64,000 bases of DNA from Chitinophagales bacterium (GCA_017303455.1 JAFLBM010000004.1:1-64000), one strand, 5' to 3'. Counted from the first letter of the stretch, positions 7,379-16,012 are shown. The notes: generated by a model not told the origin, from the letters alone. A program made the numbers and translations.

Positions 7379-8035
7379 ATGCGATTTATTTTAGTACTGG
7401 TTGCCGCCAGTTTTGTTGCCTGGTTCTTCAGTGCCTGTGGTTCTGCTTCTGCCCCTCCCAATTTTTGTGATACTGCCTGCTCTGATCAGCCTATCACTTT
7501 TAATCATCCACATCCCGACAGTCCTTTTGTGACGATCAGCTTCAAGGGTTGTAACCCTGATACGATATCCTGGAGCAATAAACTACTGGAAACAACCCGC
7601 AAGATGGGCTATATGGAACTGGTGGGCAAAGAGGCCCGGATCAATAAAGATTTTATCTCCTGTTATTTTAAAGATACTTCCTATGCCTGGCTGAAATATA
7701 ATGACTGCATTACCGGCCGTGGTTTTTTGGTGAAACTGCCTTACAGCAAATCAGACAAATGGAGTATCTACACCAGTGCCCTGAACAATTTCGATAAAAA
7801 ATTCAGCGTGGAAGAAGGGGTGATTGCTTACTACGATGAAACCTTTATCTATGCACAGAATATGGAGAATGGCAAGATCGACCGGATGCTGTTGAATAAT
7901 ACCAAACTGGATATTGATCATAACAACGTGCATGGCACTTTTGATTCGATCAATGTAAGCAAAACAAGGATCTGGGCCAGTATCAAGATCGACCATCAAT
8001 TCCAGGCCAGGGAAAAAAAGATCAAGATCGAATAA
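7379..8035 (+). CDS. Predicted lipoprotein of unknown function
   Basis: 218 aa. The N-terminal helix ends in a lipobox (FSAC-G, Cys about residue 20), so lipidation after signal peptidase II is expected. Two more cysteines follow soon after (FCDTACSDQP). The remainder is a soluble, mixed alpha/beta-looking domain with no family I recognise. The stop is 11 bases before xerD, so the two are probably co-transcribed, although no functional link is obvious. Confidence 0.75.
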   Translation: MRFILVLVAASFVAWFFSACGSASAPPNFCDTACSDQPITFNHPHPDSPFVTISFKGCNPDTISWSNKLLETTRKMGYMELVGKEARINKDFISCYFKDTSYAWLKYNDCITGRGFLVKLPYSKSDKWSIYTSALNNFDKKFSVEEGVIAYYDETFIYAQNMENGKIDRMLLNNTKLDIDHNNVHGTFDSINVSKTRIWASIKIDHQFQAREKKIKIE

Positions 8036-8046
8036 ACAACAACCTT

Positions 8047-8946
8047 GTGTGGGAACCTTATAAGAAAGGATTCAAAGCGTATTTGCAATTAGAGAAATCT
8101 CTCTCTGATAATTCTGTTGAAGCCTACCTGCGGGATATTGATAAACTGACGCAATACCTGCAGGAGGCTTCTTCGTTAAAAGCCCCTGCCGATGTGGAGC
8201 TGAAAGACCTGCAATCTTTTGTGAAATGGGTGGCCGAACTGGGGATGACCGATACCAGCCAGGCCCGTATCATTTCCGGTATCAAGGCTTTTTACAAGTA
8301 TTGCCTGGTGGAGCAGATCAGCCGCAAAGACCCTACAGTGTTATTAGAAGCGCCGAAACTAAAAAGAGCTTTACCCGATATTCTCAGCTTTGAGGAAATC
8401 GAAACCATCATCGGGCAAATTGATCTCAGCACACCGGGCGGTGGCAGAAATAAAGCCATCTTGGAAACGATGTACAGTTGCGGTTTGCGGGTAACAGAAG
8501 CGGTGAACCTGCGGATATCACAGCTCTATCTTGATGTTGGTTTTATCCGGGTGCTGGGTAAAGGTGATAAAGAACGGTTGGTACCGATCGGCAGCAGTGC
8601 CATTAAATACATCAATATTTATAAAGACAAGATCAGGGTGCATACGCCTGTAAAACCCGGCAATGAAGATATCCTGTTCCTGAACCAGCGGGGTGGCAAA
8701 TTATCCAGGGTGATGATTTTTTATATTATCAAAGACCTGGTGGCAAAAGCGGGGATCAAAAAAACAGTATCACCCCACACGTTTCGCCATTCTTTCGCCA
8801 CGCATTTGGTGGAAGGTGGTGCTGATTTACGGGCCGTGCAGGAAATGCTGGGTCATGAGAGTATTACCACCACGGAGATCTATACCCACCTTGACCGGGA
8901 GTTTTTAAGAAAGACGCTGGAGAATTTTCACCCGGCGTTTAAATAA
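8047..8946 (+). CDS. xerD: Tyrosine recombinase XerD
   Basis: 299 aa. An N-terminal SAM-like core-binding domain (residues 1-100) precedes the catalytic domain with the full set Arg148 (CGLRVTEA), Lys172 (GKGDKERLVPI), His244 and Arg247 (HTFRHSFATH), His270 (LGHESI) and nucleophile Tyr279 (IYTH). Xer recombinases resolve chromosome dimers at dif during division, and the conserved LGHESITTTEIYTH end favours this housekeeping role over a phage integrase. Translation most likely starts at GTG 8047 (MWEPYKKGF), because no ATG is available close by. It follows the lipoprotein gene by 11 bases. Confidence 0.92.
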   Translation: MWEPYKKGFKAYLQLEKSLSDNSVEAYLRDIDKLTQYLQEASSLKAPADVELKDLQSFVKWVAELGMTDTSQARIISGIKAFYKYCLVEQISRKDPTVLLEAPKLKRALPDILSFEEIETIIGQIDLSTPGGGRNKAILETMYSCGLRVTEAVNLRISQLYLDVGFIRVLGKGDKERLVPIGSSAIKYINIYKDKIRVHTPVKPGNEDILFLNQRGGKLSRVMIFYIIKDLVAKAGIKKTVSPHTFRHSFATHLVEGGADLRAVQEMLGHESITTTEIYTHLDREFLRKTLENFHPAFK

Positions 8947-8959
8947 TATTTCCCACCAA

Positions 8960-8996
8960 CCTGCCGGCAGGCAGGGACACGAAGCACACAAAGCTT
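8960..8996. repeat. Palindrome CCTGCCGGCAGGCAGG inserted beside a GACACGAAG repeat
   Basis: The 16-bp palindrome (8960-8975) is followed at once by GACACGAAGCACACAAAG, which belongs to another intergenic repeat type. The left flank (CCCACCAA) could be its other side. This looks like one small repeat lying inside another. Confidence 0.55.
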
Positions 8997-8997
8997 T

Positions 8998-10056
8998 TTA
9001 TTGGATAATCACTTTTTCCGAACCGGCTTTCCCTGTTTTTTTATTGCTGATACGGATGATATAGGTACCGGGATTGGCAGTGGGTACATCAATGCTTAAG
9101 AGCCTTGCATCTTTGTCGATCCAGATAGTTTGCTGTTTGATGGTCTGCCCGGCAAGGCTGAGAATTTCAAGATTATAATATCCTTCGTCCTGTTGTTTCC
9201 ATTCAATGTTCAGGTTGCCTCCTGCTGCAACGGGATTCGGGAATAGTTTGATTACAGTTTCTTTAACTGCAACCGCCCGGTCTTCCATCAATGGAACGGG
9301 CTTACTAATTGCTTTCTTCTTTTTACTTTTTGTCTTAACGACTACAACTTCACCTGCAATGATTGATATTAATGCGGGCAAACGGATGATTGCTTCATTG
9401 GTAAGTTCACCCGTACTGATTTCCTTTTCCATTGTTTCAAATCCGATACAGGACACCTGTAGTGTAATTTTTTTTTCCCCCGCAGGTACAGCTAACCGGA
9501 ATAAACCGGTACTATCGGTCAGCGTTCCATATTTTGTTCCTTTGATCATAACTGAAACATATCTCATCGGGTTGTTGTATTCATCCGTAACAAAGCCTTT
9601 AATAGTAAGTTGGTTATTTTTAACGGATACAGCAGATGCGGGAGTATTTCGAGGCACTGGTAAACTGCATACCTCAGGAACAACCTTACCAACCATTACC
9701 TGTTGTTCATTATGCACAGCAGGTTTTGAACTGATCACTCTCACTTCTCCCTGTGCTTTCGCTTTGGCCGACACAAAAAAGGCGGGTATCGCAAACTGGA
9801 AAAAATATTTCACCCAGGGTATTCTCTTCACGGGTAGTTCCATATCCCTTTGTAACTGGTTCGGCATAAAGCGGCCGCATACCGACCCGGTGGAAGGCTT
9901 CTTAAAGAATTCCGCTACCTGCCGGTCGTTCATGTTACTAAAATCCATGACCTGCTTCTGGCAGGCGGCACAGAAACGTCCTTTATCAACCGGGGTCATC
10001 GCTTCCCAGTTTTCGTGGCAGGGCGTTGGTATGGTTAACTGAAATTTCTTTCCCAT
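8998..10056 (-). CDS. Membrane-tethered protein with Cys-rich N-terminus, carboxypeptidase-regulatory-like domain and T9SS sorting tail
   Basis: 352 aa in three parts. Residues 1-65 have a Bacteroidota pattern with CHENWEAM and GRFCAACQKQV (Cys13, Cys29, Cys32, Cys60), a possible zinc site. A single hydrophobic segment lies at about 80-97, followed by AKAQ. A CarboxypepD_reg-like beta-sandwich (ITIKGFVTDEYNNPM to IGFETMEKE) occupies about 150-215. The last 75 residues are a type A T9SS sorting domain (FPNPVAAGGNLNIEW, ending KVIIQ). The Cys-rich start before the membrane segment is unusual for a T9SS cargo, whose signal peptide normally comes first. It lies 15 bases downstream of the plug-domain gene in the same direction, so the two are probably one operon. 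Confidence 0.75.
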   Translation of the reverse strand: MGKKFQLTIPTPCHENWEAMTPVDKGRFCAACQKQVMDFSNMNDRQVAEFFKKPSTGSVCGRFMPNQLQRDMELPVKRIPWVKYFFQFAIPAFFVSAKAKAQGEVRVISSKPAVHNEQQVMVGKVVPEVCSLPVPRNTPASAVSVKNNQLTIKGFVTDEYNNPMRYVSVMIKGTKYGTLTDSTGLFRLAVPAGEKKITLQVSCIGFETMEKEISTGELTNEAIIRLPALISIIAGEVVVVKTKSKKKKAISKPVPLMEDRAVAVKETVIKLFPNPVAAGGNLNIEWKQQDEGYYNLEILSLAGQTIKQQTIWIDKDARLLSIDVPTANPGTYIIRISNKKTGKAGSEKVIIQ

Positions 10057-10071
10057 GCTGAAGAATTGTAA

Positions 10072-11112
10072 TTATTGGATGATGATCTTTTGCTGATGGA
10101 GTATTTGTTTGGTTGCTGAACTGAACATAACCACATAAGTTCCCGCAGACCAGTTACCCGATGTATTCACTGCAATCCTGTTGGCACCTTTGGTAAGCTG
10201 GTACGGGTAAGAAGCTACTGTTTGCCCGCCCATACTCACCAAACTGACCCGGATCTGTTGTGCTACAGTGCTTTCCAGTTCCGCTGTAAATGACTGGTTC
10301 CGCTGAACAGGATTAGGATAAATATTATTCGCTGCAACGAGTTCTTCTTTTTTATTATCTACTACTGTATACTCACTTTTTTTATGCCACCCGCCGCACC
10401 TTAGTGTGCAACACCGGATTGACACCCCATACCCTTTTACAATCACTTCTTCGTTTACCCGGAAATCTCTTTCTAATAAAAGTTCAGTTGTCTTGCCTGA
10501 GGGCTTTACCGGATAACTGTAATTCTTGTACCCGACAGAGGTAACGGTCACTGCGTATTCAATCCCTTTCTTTAACCTTTCAGTAACTACCTGCCCTTTT
10601 TCATTCGCAACAAACATAAGTGTATCGGTTTTGTCTTTTGCTGAAGTGAATGTTAAAGTGGCACCGGGTATGCGGCTGCCATCCGTAAAATCTTTTACAA
10701 TAAATTCTCTTGTTCCGGAAGATTTTGTGGTAATAAGGACAACTCCGTTACCGGCCCGGCAGCCATAGATAGCGGTAGCACTGGCATCTTTCAGAATCGA
10801 TATACTTTCAATATCGTTTGGGTGTAGCGCCGAAAGGTTCTTGAAAGCAGTAAGCACTCCATCCACGACCAGTAAGGGTTCGGTTTGTTGCATGGTCATT
10901 CCGCACCTGATCCTGATTGTGGCCGGTTGCTTTTGTTCACCGGTCTTACAAGGCGGTAATTGTTTTTTTGCCGACGTATCAAACTTCGTTGGCATTTTCA
11001 TGTTGAAACAATCACCAAATACCTGACGAGGTTTATACCCGGTGGAAACGGGTCGTTGAGAAAGCACCTGGAAACTGATTAGCAAAAAGCATAGTGTAAT
11101 AACTATTCTCAT
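10072..11112 (-). CDS. Secreted TonB-plug-domain protein without a barrel, T9SS-tailed
   Basis: 346 aa. ATG 11112 gives a clean signal peptide ending before Gln (FQVLS-QRPVS); the longer ORF start at 11166 has no support. Residues about 70-135 match the plug of SusC-type receptors (PLLVVDGVLTAF, IESISILKDASATAIYG, GNGVVLITTK). A second beta-sandwich of carboxypeptidase-regulatory type follows, and the C-terminus is a T9SS sorting domain (IYPNPVQRN to KIIIQ). There is no room for the roughly 600-residue barrel. The protein is complete, so this is a free-standing plug, perhaps a surface ligand-binding or decoy module. It diverges from the ECF sigma gene. Confidence 0.75.
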   Translation of the reverse strand: MRIVITLCFLLISFQVLSQRPVSTGYKPRQVFGDCFNMKMPTKFDTSAKKQLPPCKTGEQKQPATIRIRCGMTMQQTEPLLVVDGVLTAFKNLSALHPNDIESISILKDASATAIYGCRAGNGVVLITTKSSGTREFIVKDFTDGSRIPGATLTFTSAKDKTDTLMFVANEKGQVVTERLKKGIEYAVTVTSVGYKNYSYPVKPSGKTTELLLERDFRVNEEVIVKGYGVSIRCCTLRCGGWHKKSEYTVVDNKKEELVAANNIYPNPVQRNQSFTAELESTVAQQIRVSLVSMGGQTVASYPYQLTKGANRIAVNTSGNWSAGTYVVMFSSATKQILHQQKIIIQ

Positions 11113-11305
11113 AAGCGTTGTTTTTAAAAAGTAAAAAGGGCCGGTAGAAACCAGCCCCGTTATCACTAACCGGCTGTTAAATGATTAGCCATTATAACCG
11201 GGATGCTTCGTTTTCCCGGATTACATACAACCAACAAAAGACGGATGCGTATTTTTTATCTTTTGCATACAAGCCCTACGGGTTTTATTTATTAATTTTA
11301 AGCCC

Positions 11306-11899
11306 TTGGCTTTTATCAGGCATATATCTCACAGCACACTGACCGACAAGGAGCTGGTGGCGCTCTACAAACAGTCAGGCGACATGGCCGTACTGGGTGA
11401 ACTATACCAGCGGTACATGGACCTGGTCTATGGTGTCTGCCTTAAGTATTATAAAGAGCCTGAAACCGCTAAAGACAGTGTGATGCTGATCTTTGAAGAA
11501 CTGGTATCAAAATTGAAAAAGCATGAGGTGGAGAATTTCAGGGGCTGGCTGCACCAACTGGCTAAGAACCACTGCCTGATGCAGCTGCGGACACCTAAAA
11601 ACATGAAAACCGTTGAGTTTAAACATGAACTTGTGCAAAGCGGGGAAAATGTGCATCTGAATGGTGTGCTGGAAAAAGAGGAGAATTTCAAAAAGATGGA
11701 ATACTGCCTCGGCACCCTGACCCCGGAGCAACAGCAGGCCATCCGGCTGTTTTACCTGGAAGGGAAATGCTACAACGAAATTGTGGAGGCAACCGGGCAG
11801 GAATGGAACCAGGTGCGGAGTTTTATACAAAATGGCCGGAGAAACCTGAAACTGTGCATGGAAAAAGCCGGGATGGAAGCTGAATCGAAAAAAAGTTGA
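11306..11899 (+). CDS. ECF-type RNA polymerase sigma factor
   Basis: 197 aa with sigma region 2 (ELYQRYMDLVYGVCLKYYK, then DSVMLIFEELV) and region 4 (LTPEQQQAIRLFYLEGKCYNEIVEATGQ, then VRSFIQNGRRNL). It should redirect RNA polymerase to a small regulon in response to an envelope signal. No ATG is available at the N-terminus; TTG 11306 is the furthest sensible start, and a start a few codons later cannot be excluded. The next gene, 15 bases on, encodes a membrane protein that is the natural candidate for its anti-sigma partner. The 190-bp gap to the divergent plug gene probably holds both promoters. Confidence 0.88.
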   Translation: MAFIRHISHSTLTDKELVALYKQSGDMAVLGELYQRYMDLVYGVCLKYYKEPETAKDSVMLIFEELVSKLKKHEVENFRGWLHQLAKNHCLMQLRTPKNMKTVEFKHELVQSGENVHLNGVLEKEENFKKMEYCLGTLTPEQQQAIRLFYLEGKCYNEIVEATGQEWNQVRSFIQNGRRNLKLCMEKAGMEAESKKS

Positions 11900-11914
11900 A
11901 CTTTGTAACGCCTT

Positions 11915-13342
11915 ATGGCAACTGAGCATACGATAAAAACATTTACCGCTCTTGATATTGAAAAGTATCAGCAGGGATTGCTTTCCCCGAAAGAAAGACA
12001 TGACCTGGAAAAAGCTGCCCTGGATGATCCCTTCCTGGCCGATGCGCTGGAAGGCTATCAGAGCAGCCCGGTAAATATCAGTGCCGATCTTACAGAACTT
12101 AAAAACAGGTTTGCGGAGAAAACCGAAGAAAAAAAAATAATTCCATTACATTCTACTACCGGTAAAAGAGCATTCCCCTGGTTAAGAGCTGCCGCCATGA
12201 TCGTTGCGGTGGCAGGTGCCGGTTTACTGGTCTATCAATTTGCTTTCAATAAGAAAGAAGATACCAATATAGCACAAGCCAATACTGCTAATGAGAAAAA
12301 AACTCCGGTTGCCGGGGATAGTATGAAAGCTGTAACTGATGACAACGCTGTTATTTCCACTAGTCCCGGAACAACAGATAAACAAACTACTGTAATAACA
12401 CAACACGGATCACTTAGCAGCAATGAATCCGCCAAAGAAGATGCTGAAAATATTATCATTCAGCCAGAAGCCAATGCAGTTGCCACCAACGATGATGTAA
12501 AATCATCCAATAACAATATTGCCGTTCCTTCTCAAACAGATAAGGCAGCCAATGCTCCTGTAACAGTAAGCGGTGCCGCCAATAATAATGCAAAGACATT
12601 GGAAGCCGATTCGAAAATCGCCGCTGTCAAAAGAAAGGATGAGGAAAACGCATCAGCTAAAGAAGTAAATGCCGGGGTATTGAATGAAACGGCCAGCCGT
12701 CAGAACCGCAGTGTAACAGCGAACCGTAGCGCAGAAAAACTGAATTACCAGTACCAGGCGAATATATTCCGTGGCCGGGTGACCGATGCTAATAACAATG
12801 CAGTACCCTTTGCCAATGTAACCAACCTGGAGGATAATGTAGGCACTTACACGGATGCGAGAGGCAATTTCAATCTTACTTCGCCTGATACGGTATTGAA
12901 TGTGCAGATCAGGGGTCTTGGGTATAACGATAATAATCTCCAGTTAAGAAATAATGTTTCCAATGCACAGGTGGTGATGCAGGAAGACAGGTCTGTTGCG
13001 GCCCAAACGATATCCAGTAAGAAAATCAATTCTGAAAGAAGGGCGAATAACCCCAATTTCAAACTGGAAAACGAACCGGAGCCGGAAGATGGCTGGGATA
13101 ATTATGACAGTTACCTGGTTAACAACCTCAGCATACCCGATGATGTAAAGGGCAAACAATCCGGCGGTGGCCAGGTGGAACTTTCCTTTGAAGTCAATAA
13201 ATACGGGGAGCCCATCAATATTAAAGTGACCAAATCCCTCTGTGCCCGCTGCGACCAGGAAGCCATCCGGCTGATCAAGGAAGGACCCAAATGGAGACGT
13301 AAGGCCCGGAATGGTAAAACAACAGTGACCATCTCCTTTTAA
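11915..13342 (+). CDS. Single-pass membrane protein: anti-sigma-like N-terminus, regulatory domain and TonB C-terminal domain
   Basis: 475 aa. Residues 1-87 are soluble and would be cytoplasmic; the segment DIEKYQQGLLSPKERHDLEKAAL resembles the start of Bacteroidota anti-sigma proteins. One membrane helix lies at about 90-110. A long Asn/Ala/Thr/Lys-rich spacer runs to about 270. A CarboxypepD_reg-like domain follows (FRGRVTDANNNAVPFANV), then a TonB C-terminal domain (GGGQVELSFEVNKYGEPINIKVTKS, read in two parts, with a CARCD motif and EGPKWRRK). The arrangement suggests a protein that senses TonB-receptor state in the periplasm and holds the sigma factor in the cytoplasm. It could also simply energise a receptor. 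It lacks the Pro-rich spacer of classical TonB. Confidence 0.72.
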   Translation: MATEHTIKTFTALDIEKYQQGLLSPKERHDLEKAALDDPFLADALEGYQSSPVNISADLTELKNRFAEKTEEKKIIPLHSTTGKRAFPWLRAAAMIVAVAGAGLLVYQFAFNKKEDTNIAQANTANEKKTPVAGDSMKAVTDDNAVISTSPGTTDKQTTVITQHGSLSSNESAKEDAENIIIQPEANAVATNDDVKSSNNNIAVPSQTDKAANAPVTVSGAANNNAKTLEADSKIAAVKRKDEENASAKEVNAGVLNETASRQNRSVTANRSAEKLNYQYQANIFRGRVTDANNNAVPFANVTNLEDNVGTYTDARGNFNLTSPDTVLNVQIRGLGYNDNNLQLRNNVSNAQVVMQEDRSVAAQTISSKKINSERRANNPNFKLENEPEPEDGWDNYDSYLVNNLSIPDDVKGKQSGGGQVELSFEVNKYGEPINIKVTKSLCARCDQEAIRLIKEGPKWRRKARNGKTTVTISF

Positions 13343-13381
13343 GTACATTTTACAGAAACCCGAAGTTCTGACCTGTTCCCC

Positions 13382-13389
13382 TACCTTTG
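13382..13389 (+). promoter_or_regulatory. -7 box TACCTTTG for the DUF2911 gene
   Basis: Full TAnnTTTG match, 22 bases before the ATG at 13412. Confidence 0.6.
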
Positions 13390-13411
13390 CTTTCTCAAAA
13401 ACTAAGCTTGT

Positions 13412-14242
13412 ATGAAAAAAATCATTATCACCGCTGCGGCAGTATTTGCCTTATTATCAGCCGATGCGCAATTAAGAACACCGGCTCCCAGCCCCACCCA
13501 AACCATTAAACAGGATTTCGGACTGGCTTCTGTTGAACTGTCTTATTCCCGCCCGGCTATGAAAGGCCGTAAAGTATTTGGCGACCTGGTACCTTTTGGA
13601 AAAGTATGGCGTACCGGTGCCAACAATGCCACTACCATCAACTTTGGTGAAGAAGTGACAATAGGCGGCAAAAAAATTCCTGCCGGTAAATATGGCCTGC
13701 TGAGCATCCCCGACAAGAACAACTGGACACTGATCATCAGCAAACAATTAGATGTAACCAGCCCCGCCGCTTACAAAGAAGATATGGATGTGGTGAGAGT
13801 GGATGCAAAGACCATGAAATTGAATGACAATGTCGAATCATTCACCATGCAGTTTGCCAATGTAAAACCCACTTCCTGCGAATTGCATATCATGTGGGAG
13901 AATACCGCCGTTGCCTTACCTATTACGGTTGATGTGGAAACCAAAGTGATGGCACAGATCGACCAGCTGATGAATAAAGACAATCGTCCTTATTTCAATG
14001 CTGCTATGTATTATATGGACAATGGCAAAGACCTGAACCAGGCGCTGGCATGGTTTGACAAAGCAGTTGAAGGACAACCGGCTGCTTTCTGGATCCATCA
14101 CCAGAGAGCCAACTGTTTGGCCAAACTGGGTAAAAAAGAAGATGCTAAAAAAGCAGCCGAAAAATCCAAGGAACTGGCTGCTGCTGCCAAAAATGATGAT
14201 TATGTGAAACTGAATGAAAAATTACTGGCAGAATTAAAATAA
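13412..14242 (+). CDS. DUF2911 periplasmic protein with a TPR-like tail
   Basis: 276 aa with a signal peptide cut before Gln (SADA-QLRTP). The core carries DUF2911 marks: VELSYSRPAMKGRKVFGDLVPFG, WRTGANNATTI and IPAGKYGLLSIPD. The C-terminal 90 residues look like a TPR pair (YFNAAMYYMDNGKDLNQALAWFDKA, then a Lys/Ala-rich helix). DUF2911 proteins are widespread in Bacteroidota and of unknown function. It has its own promoter and a strong terminator, so it is a single-gene unit. Confidence 0.88.
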   Translation: MKKIIITAAAVFALLSADAQLRTPAPSPTQTIKQDFGLASVELSYSRPAMKGRKVFGDLVPFGKVWRTGANNATTINFGEEVTIGGKKIPAGKYGLLSIPDKNNWTLIISKQLDVTSPAAYKEDMDVVRVDAKTMKLNDNVESFTMQFANVKPTSCELHIMWENTAVALPITVDVETKVMAQIDQLMNKDNRPYFNAAMYYMDNGKDLNQALAWFDKAVEGQPAAFWIHHQRANCLAKLGKKEDAKKAAEKSKELAAAAKNDDYVKLNEKLLAELK

Positions 14243-14264
14243 CCGGAACTCCTTTATTGAAGTG

Positions 14265-14300
14265 AACCCTGCTGTTTATACCAGCGGGGTTTCTTTTTTT
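14265..14300 (+). terminator. Rho-independent terminator of the DUF2911 gene
   Basis: AACCCTGCTG (14265-14274) pairs with CAGCGGGGTT (14282-14291) with one G-T pair, followed by TTCTTTTTTT. The loop contains the stop codon of the convergent symporter gene, so the hairpin is partly coding on the other strand. Confidence 0.85.
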
Positions 14301-16012
14301 GCAAGCCCTTTGTTAAGCAGTATCGTGAAAAAGATCACCCCGAAAGCACCGATCGGGTTTAGCCAGAGAAAGCCCATCTTGAAAACCTGCAGCTTTGTAA
14401 GAACAAATACAGCCAATACGAGGCACTCCGCCAGGATAGCAGCCCAAAAAACTACAGTACCGCTTTTTATATGCTTCATGAAGAATGCTACCAGGAATAC
14501 ACCGAGGATCACGCCATAGAATAAGGAACCGAGAATATTCACTGCTTCGATGAGGCTGTTCCCGATATTATACGTGAACATGGCTACGACGATGCAAAAG
14601 ATGCCCCAGCCCAATGTGTACCATTTTGATAACCTGTATTCATCTTCCCCGCTGTCTTTATTCTTCGTGAAGCGGCGGTGAAAATCCACCATGGAACAGG
14701 ACGCCAGCGAATTGATGGCAGCAGCAATACTACCCCAGGAAGCCAGGAAGATGATGGCGATCAGCAATCCCACCAATCCTGCGGGTAAATGATCCACTAC
14801 AAAACGAAGGAAAATATAATTGGTATCATTCCCATCACCACCCACTTCTTTTGAATTGATCCAGCCGGTGACTTTTTTCCGTAAACTGTCTGATTCTTTT
14901 TGTAATGAACGTAGCTGAACAGTATTCAACTCAATTGCGGTGTCATCCTTTTTATCCAGCGCCGCCGCAAAAGCTGTTACGACTTGATTCTTTTGTACCG
15001 ATAATTCATTGTACCTGTTATTCGCAAGATGAAAGGAATCTTTTAAAGAAGAGTTCTCAATCTTAGTAACTTGTTTTTGATTAAAGAAGATCGGGGCATT
15101 ATTGAACTGGTAAAATGTAAATACCAATACCCCCACCAGCAGTATCAAAAACTGCATCGGCACTTTCACCAGCCCGTTCATGATCAACCCCATCCTGCTT
15201 TCTTTTAAAGAGCTGGCCGTTAAGTATCGTCCCACCTGGCTCTGATCGGCACCGAAATAAGACAGTGCCAAAAAGAAGCCCCCTATCAATCCGCTCCATA
15301 AATTGTACTGGTCACTCCAGTTAAATCCCTTTTCTGTAAACCCTGTTGTGATCACATTCAGCTTGCCCAGTTTACCGCTTACCTGCAATGCATCAATAAA
15401 ACCCACATTCTCCGGCAGCATATTCACCACCATGTAGGCGGCCAAGAACATGCCGGTGAAAATAACGATGAGCTGCAACTGCTGTGTGTATGCTACCGCC
15501 TTGGCACCTCCAGTCATGGTATAAATGATCAGCAGGCCGCCCATGAATAAATTGGTCCAGTAAATATTCCAATCCAGTAATGATGAAAGAATGATAGAAG
15601 GTGCAAACACACTGATACCGGTTGACAAACCCCGTTGCAATAAAAAAAGAAAAGAGGTCAGCGTTCTTGTCTTCCCGTCAAACCTGTTCTCCAGGTATTC
15701 ATATGCCGTATATACTTTTAATTTACTGAAAATGGGCACAAAGAAGATACAGATAACGATCATGGCCAGCGGGATACCAAAATAATATTGTACGAACCGC
15801 ATACCATCGGTATAGGCCTGGCCGGGTGCTGATAAAAAAGTGATGGCACTGGCCTGCGTACCCATTATACTTAATAGTACCAACCCCCAGGGCAAACTGC
15901 GGTTGCTCAGGAAATAGCCATCCAGGTTATGGGAGGTACGGCTTTTGTATAAACCGTAAGAGATGATGGCAAGCAATGTGATAACCAGTACTATCCAGTC
16001 GGTCTGGCTCAT
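14276..16012 (-). CDS. Sodium:solute symporter (SSS/SLC5 family)
   Basis: 578 aa with about 13 hydrophobic segments. Family signs are GYFLSNRSLPWGLVLLSIMG, TQASAITFLSAPGQAYTDG and GGLLIIYTMTGGAKAVAYT. It imports a small organic solute with Na+; the substrate (sugar, sialic acid or similar) cannot be told from sequence. A hydrophilic, helical insert of about 80 residues (IENSSLKDSF to NSKEVGGDGNDTNY) interrupts the membrane core after a TM segment, a feature of several Bacteroidota members. It is the last gene of an operon with a PIG-L deacetylase and two microproteins; its ATG overlaps the stop of the 41-aa gene (ATGA). Confidence 0.9.
   Translation of the reverse strand: MSQTDWIVLVITLLAIISYGLYKSRTSHNLDGYFLSNRSLPWGLVLLSIMGTQASAITFLSAPGQAYTDGMRFVQYYFGIPLAMIVICIFFVPIFSKLKVYTAYEYLENRFDGKTRTLTSFLFLLQRGLSTGISVFAPSIILSSLLDWNIYWTNLFMGGLLIIYTMTGGAKAVAYTQQLQLIVIFTGMFLAAYMVVNMLPENVGFIDALQVSGKLGKLNVITTGFTEKGFNWSDQYNLWSGLIGGFFLALSYFGADQSQVGRYLTASSLKESRMGLIMNGLVKVPMQFLILLVGVLVFTFYQFNNAPIFFNQKQVTKIENSSLKDSFHLANNRYNELSVQKNQVVTAFAAALDKKDDTAIELNTVQLRSLQKESDSLRKKVTGWINSKEVGGDGNDTNYIFLRFVVDHLPAGLVGLLIAIIFLASWGSIAAAINSLASCSMVDFHRRFTKNKDSGEDEYRLSKWYTLGWGIFCIVVAMFTYNIGNSLIEAVNILGSLFYGVILGVFLVAFFMKHIKSGTVVFWAAILAECLVLAVFVLTKLQVFKMGFLWLNPIGAFGVIFFTILLNKGLAKKETPLV

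Noticed and set aside
10072..11112. Plug-domain gene as a truncated SusC pseudogene
   Set aside because: The frame is intact, there is a signal peptide, and it ends in its own sorting domain, which a truncated receptor would not have.
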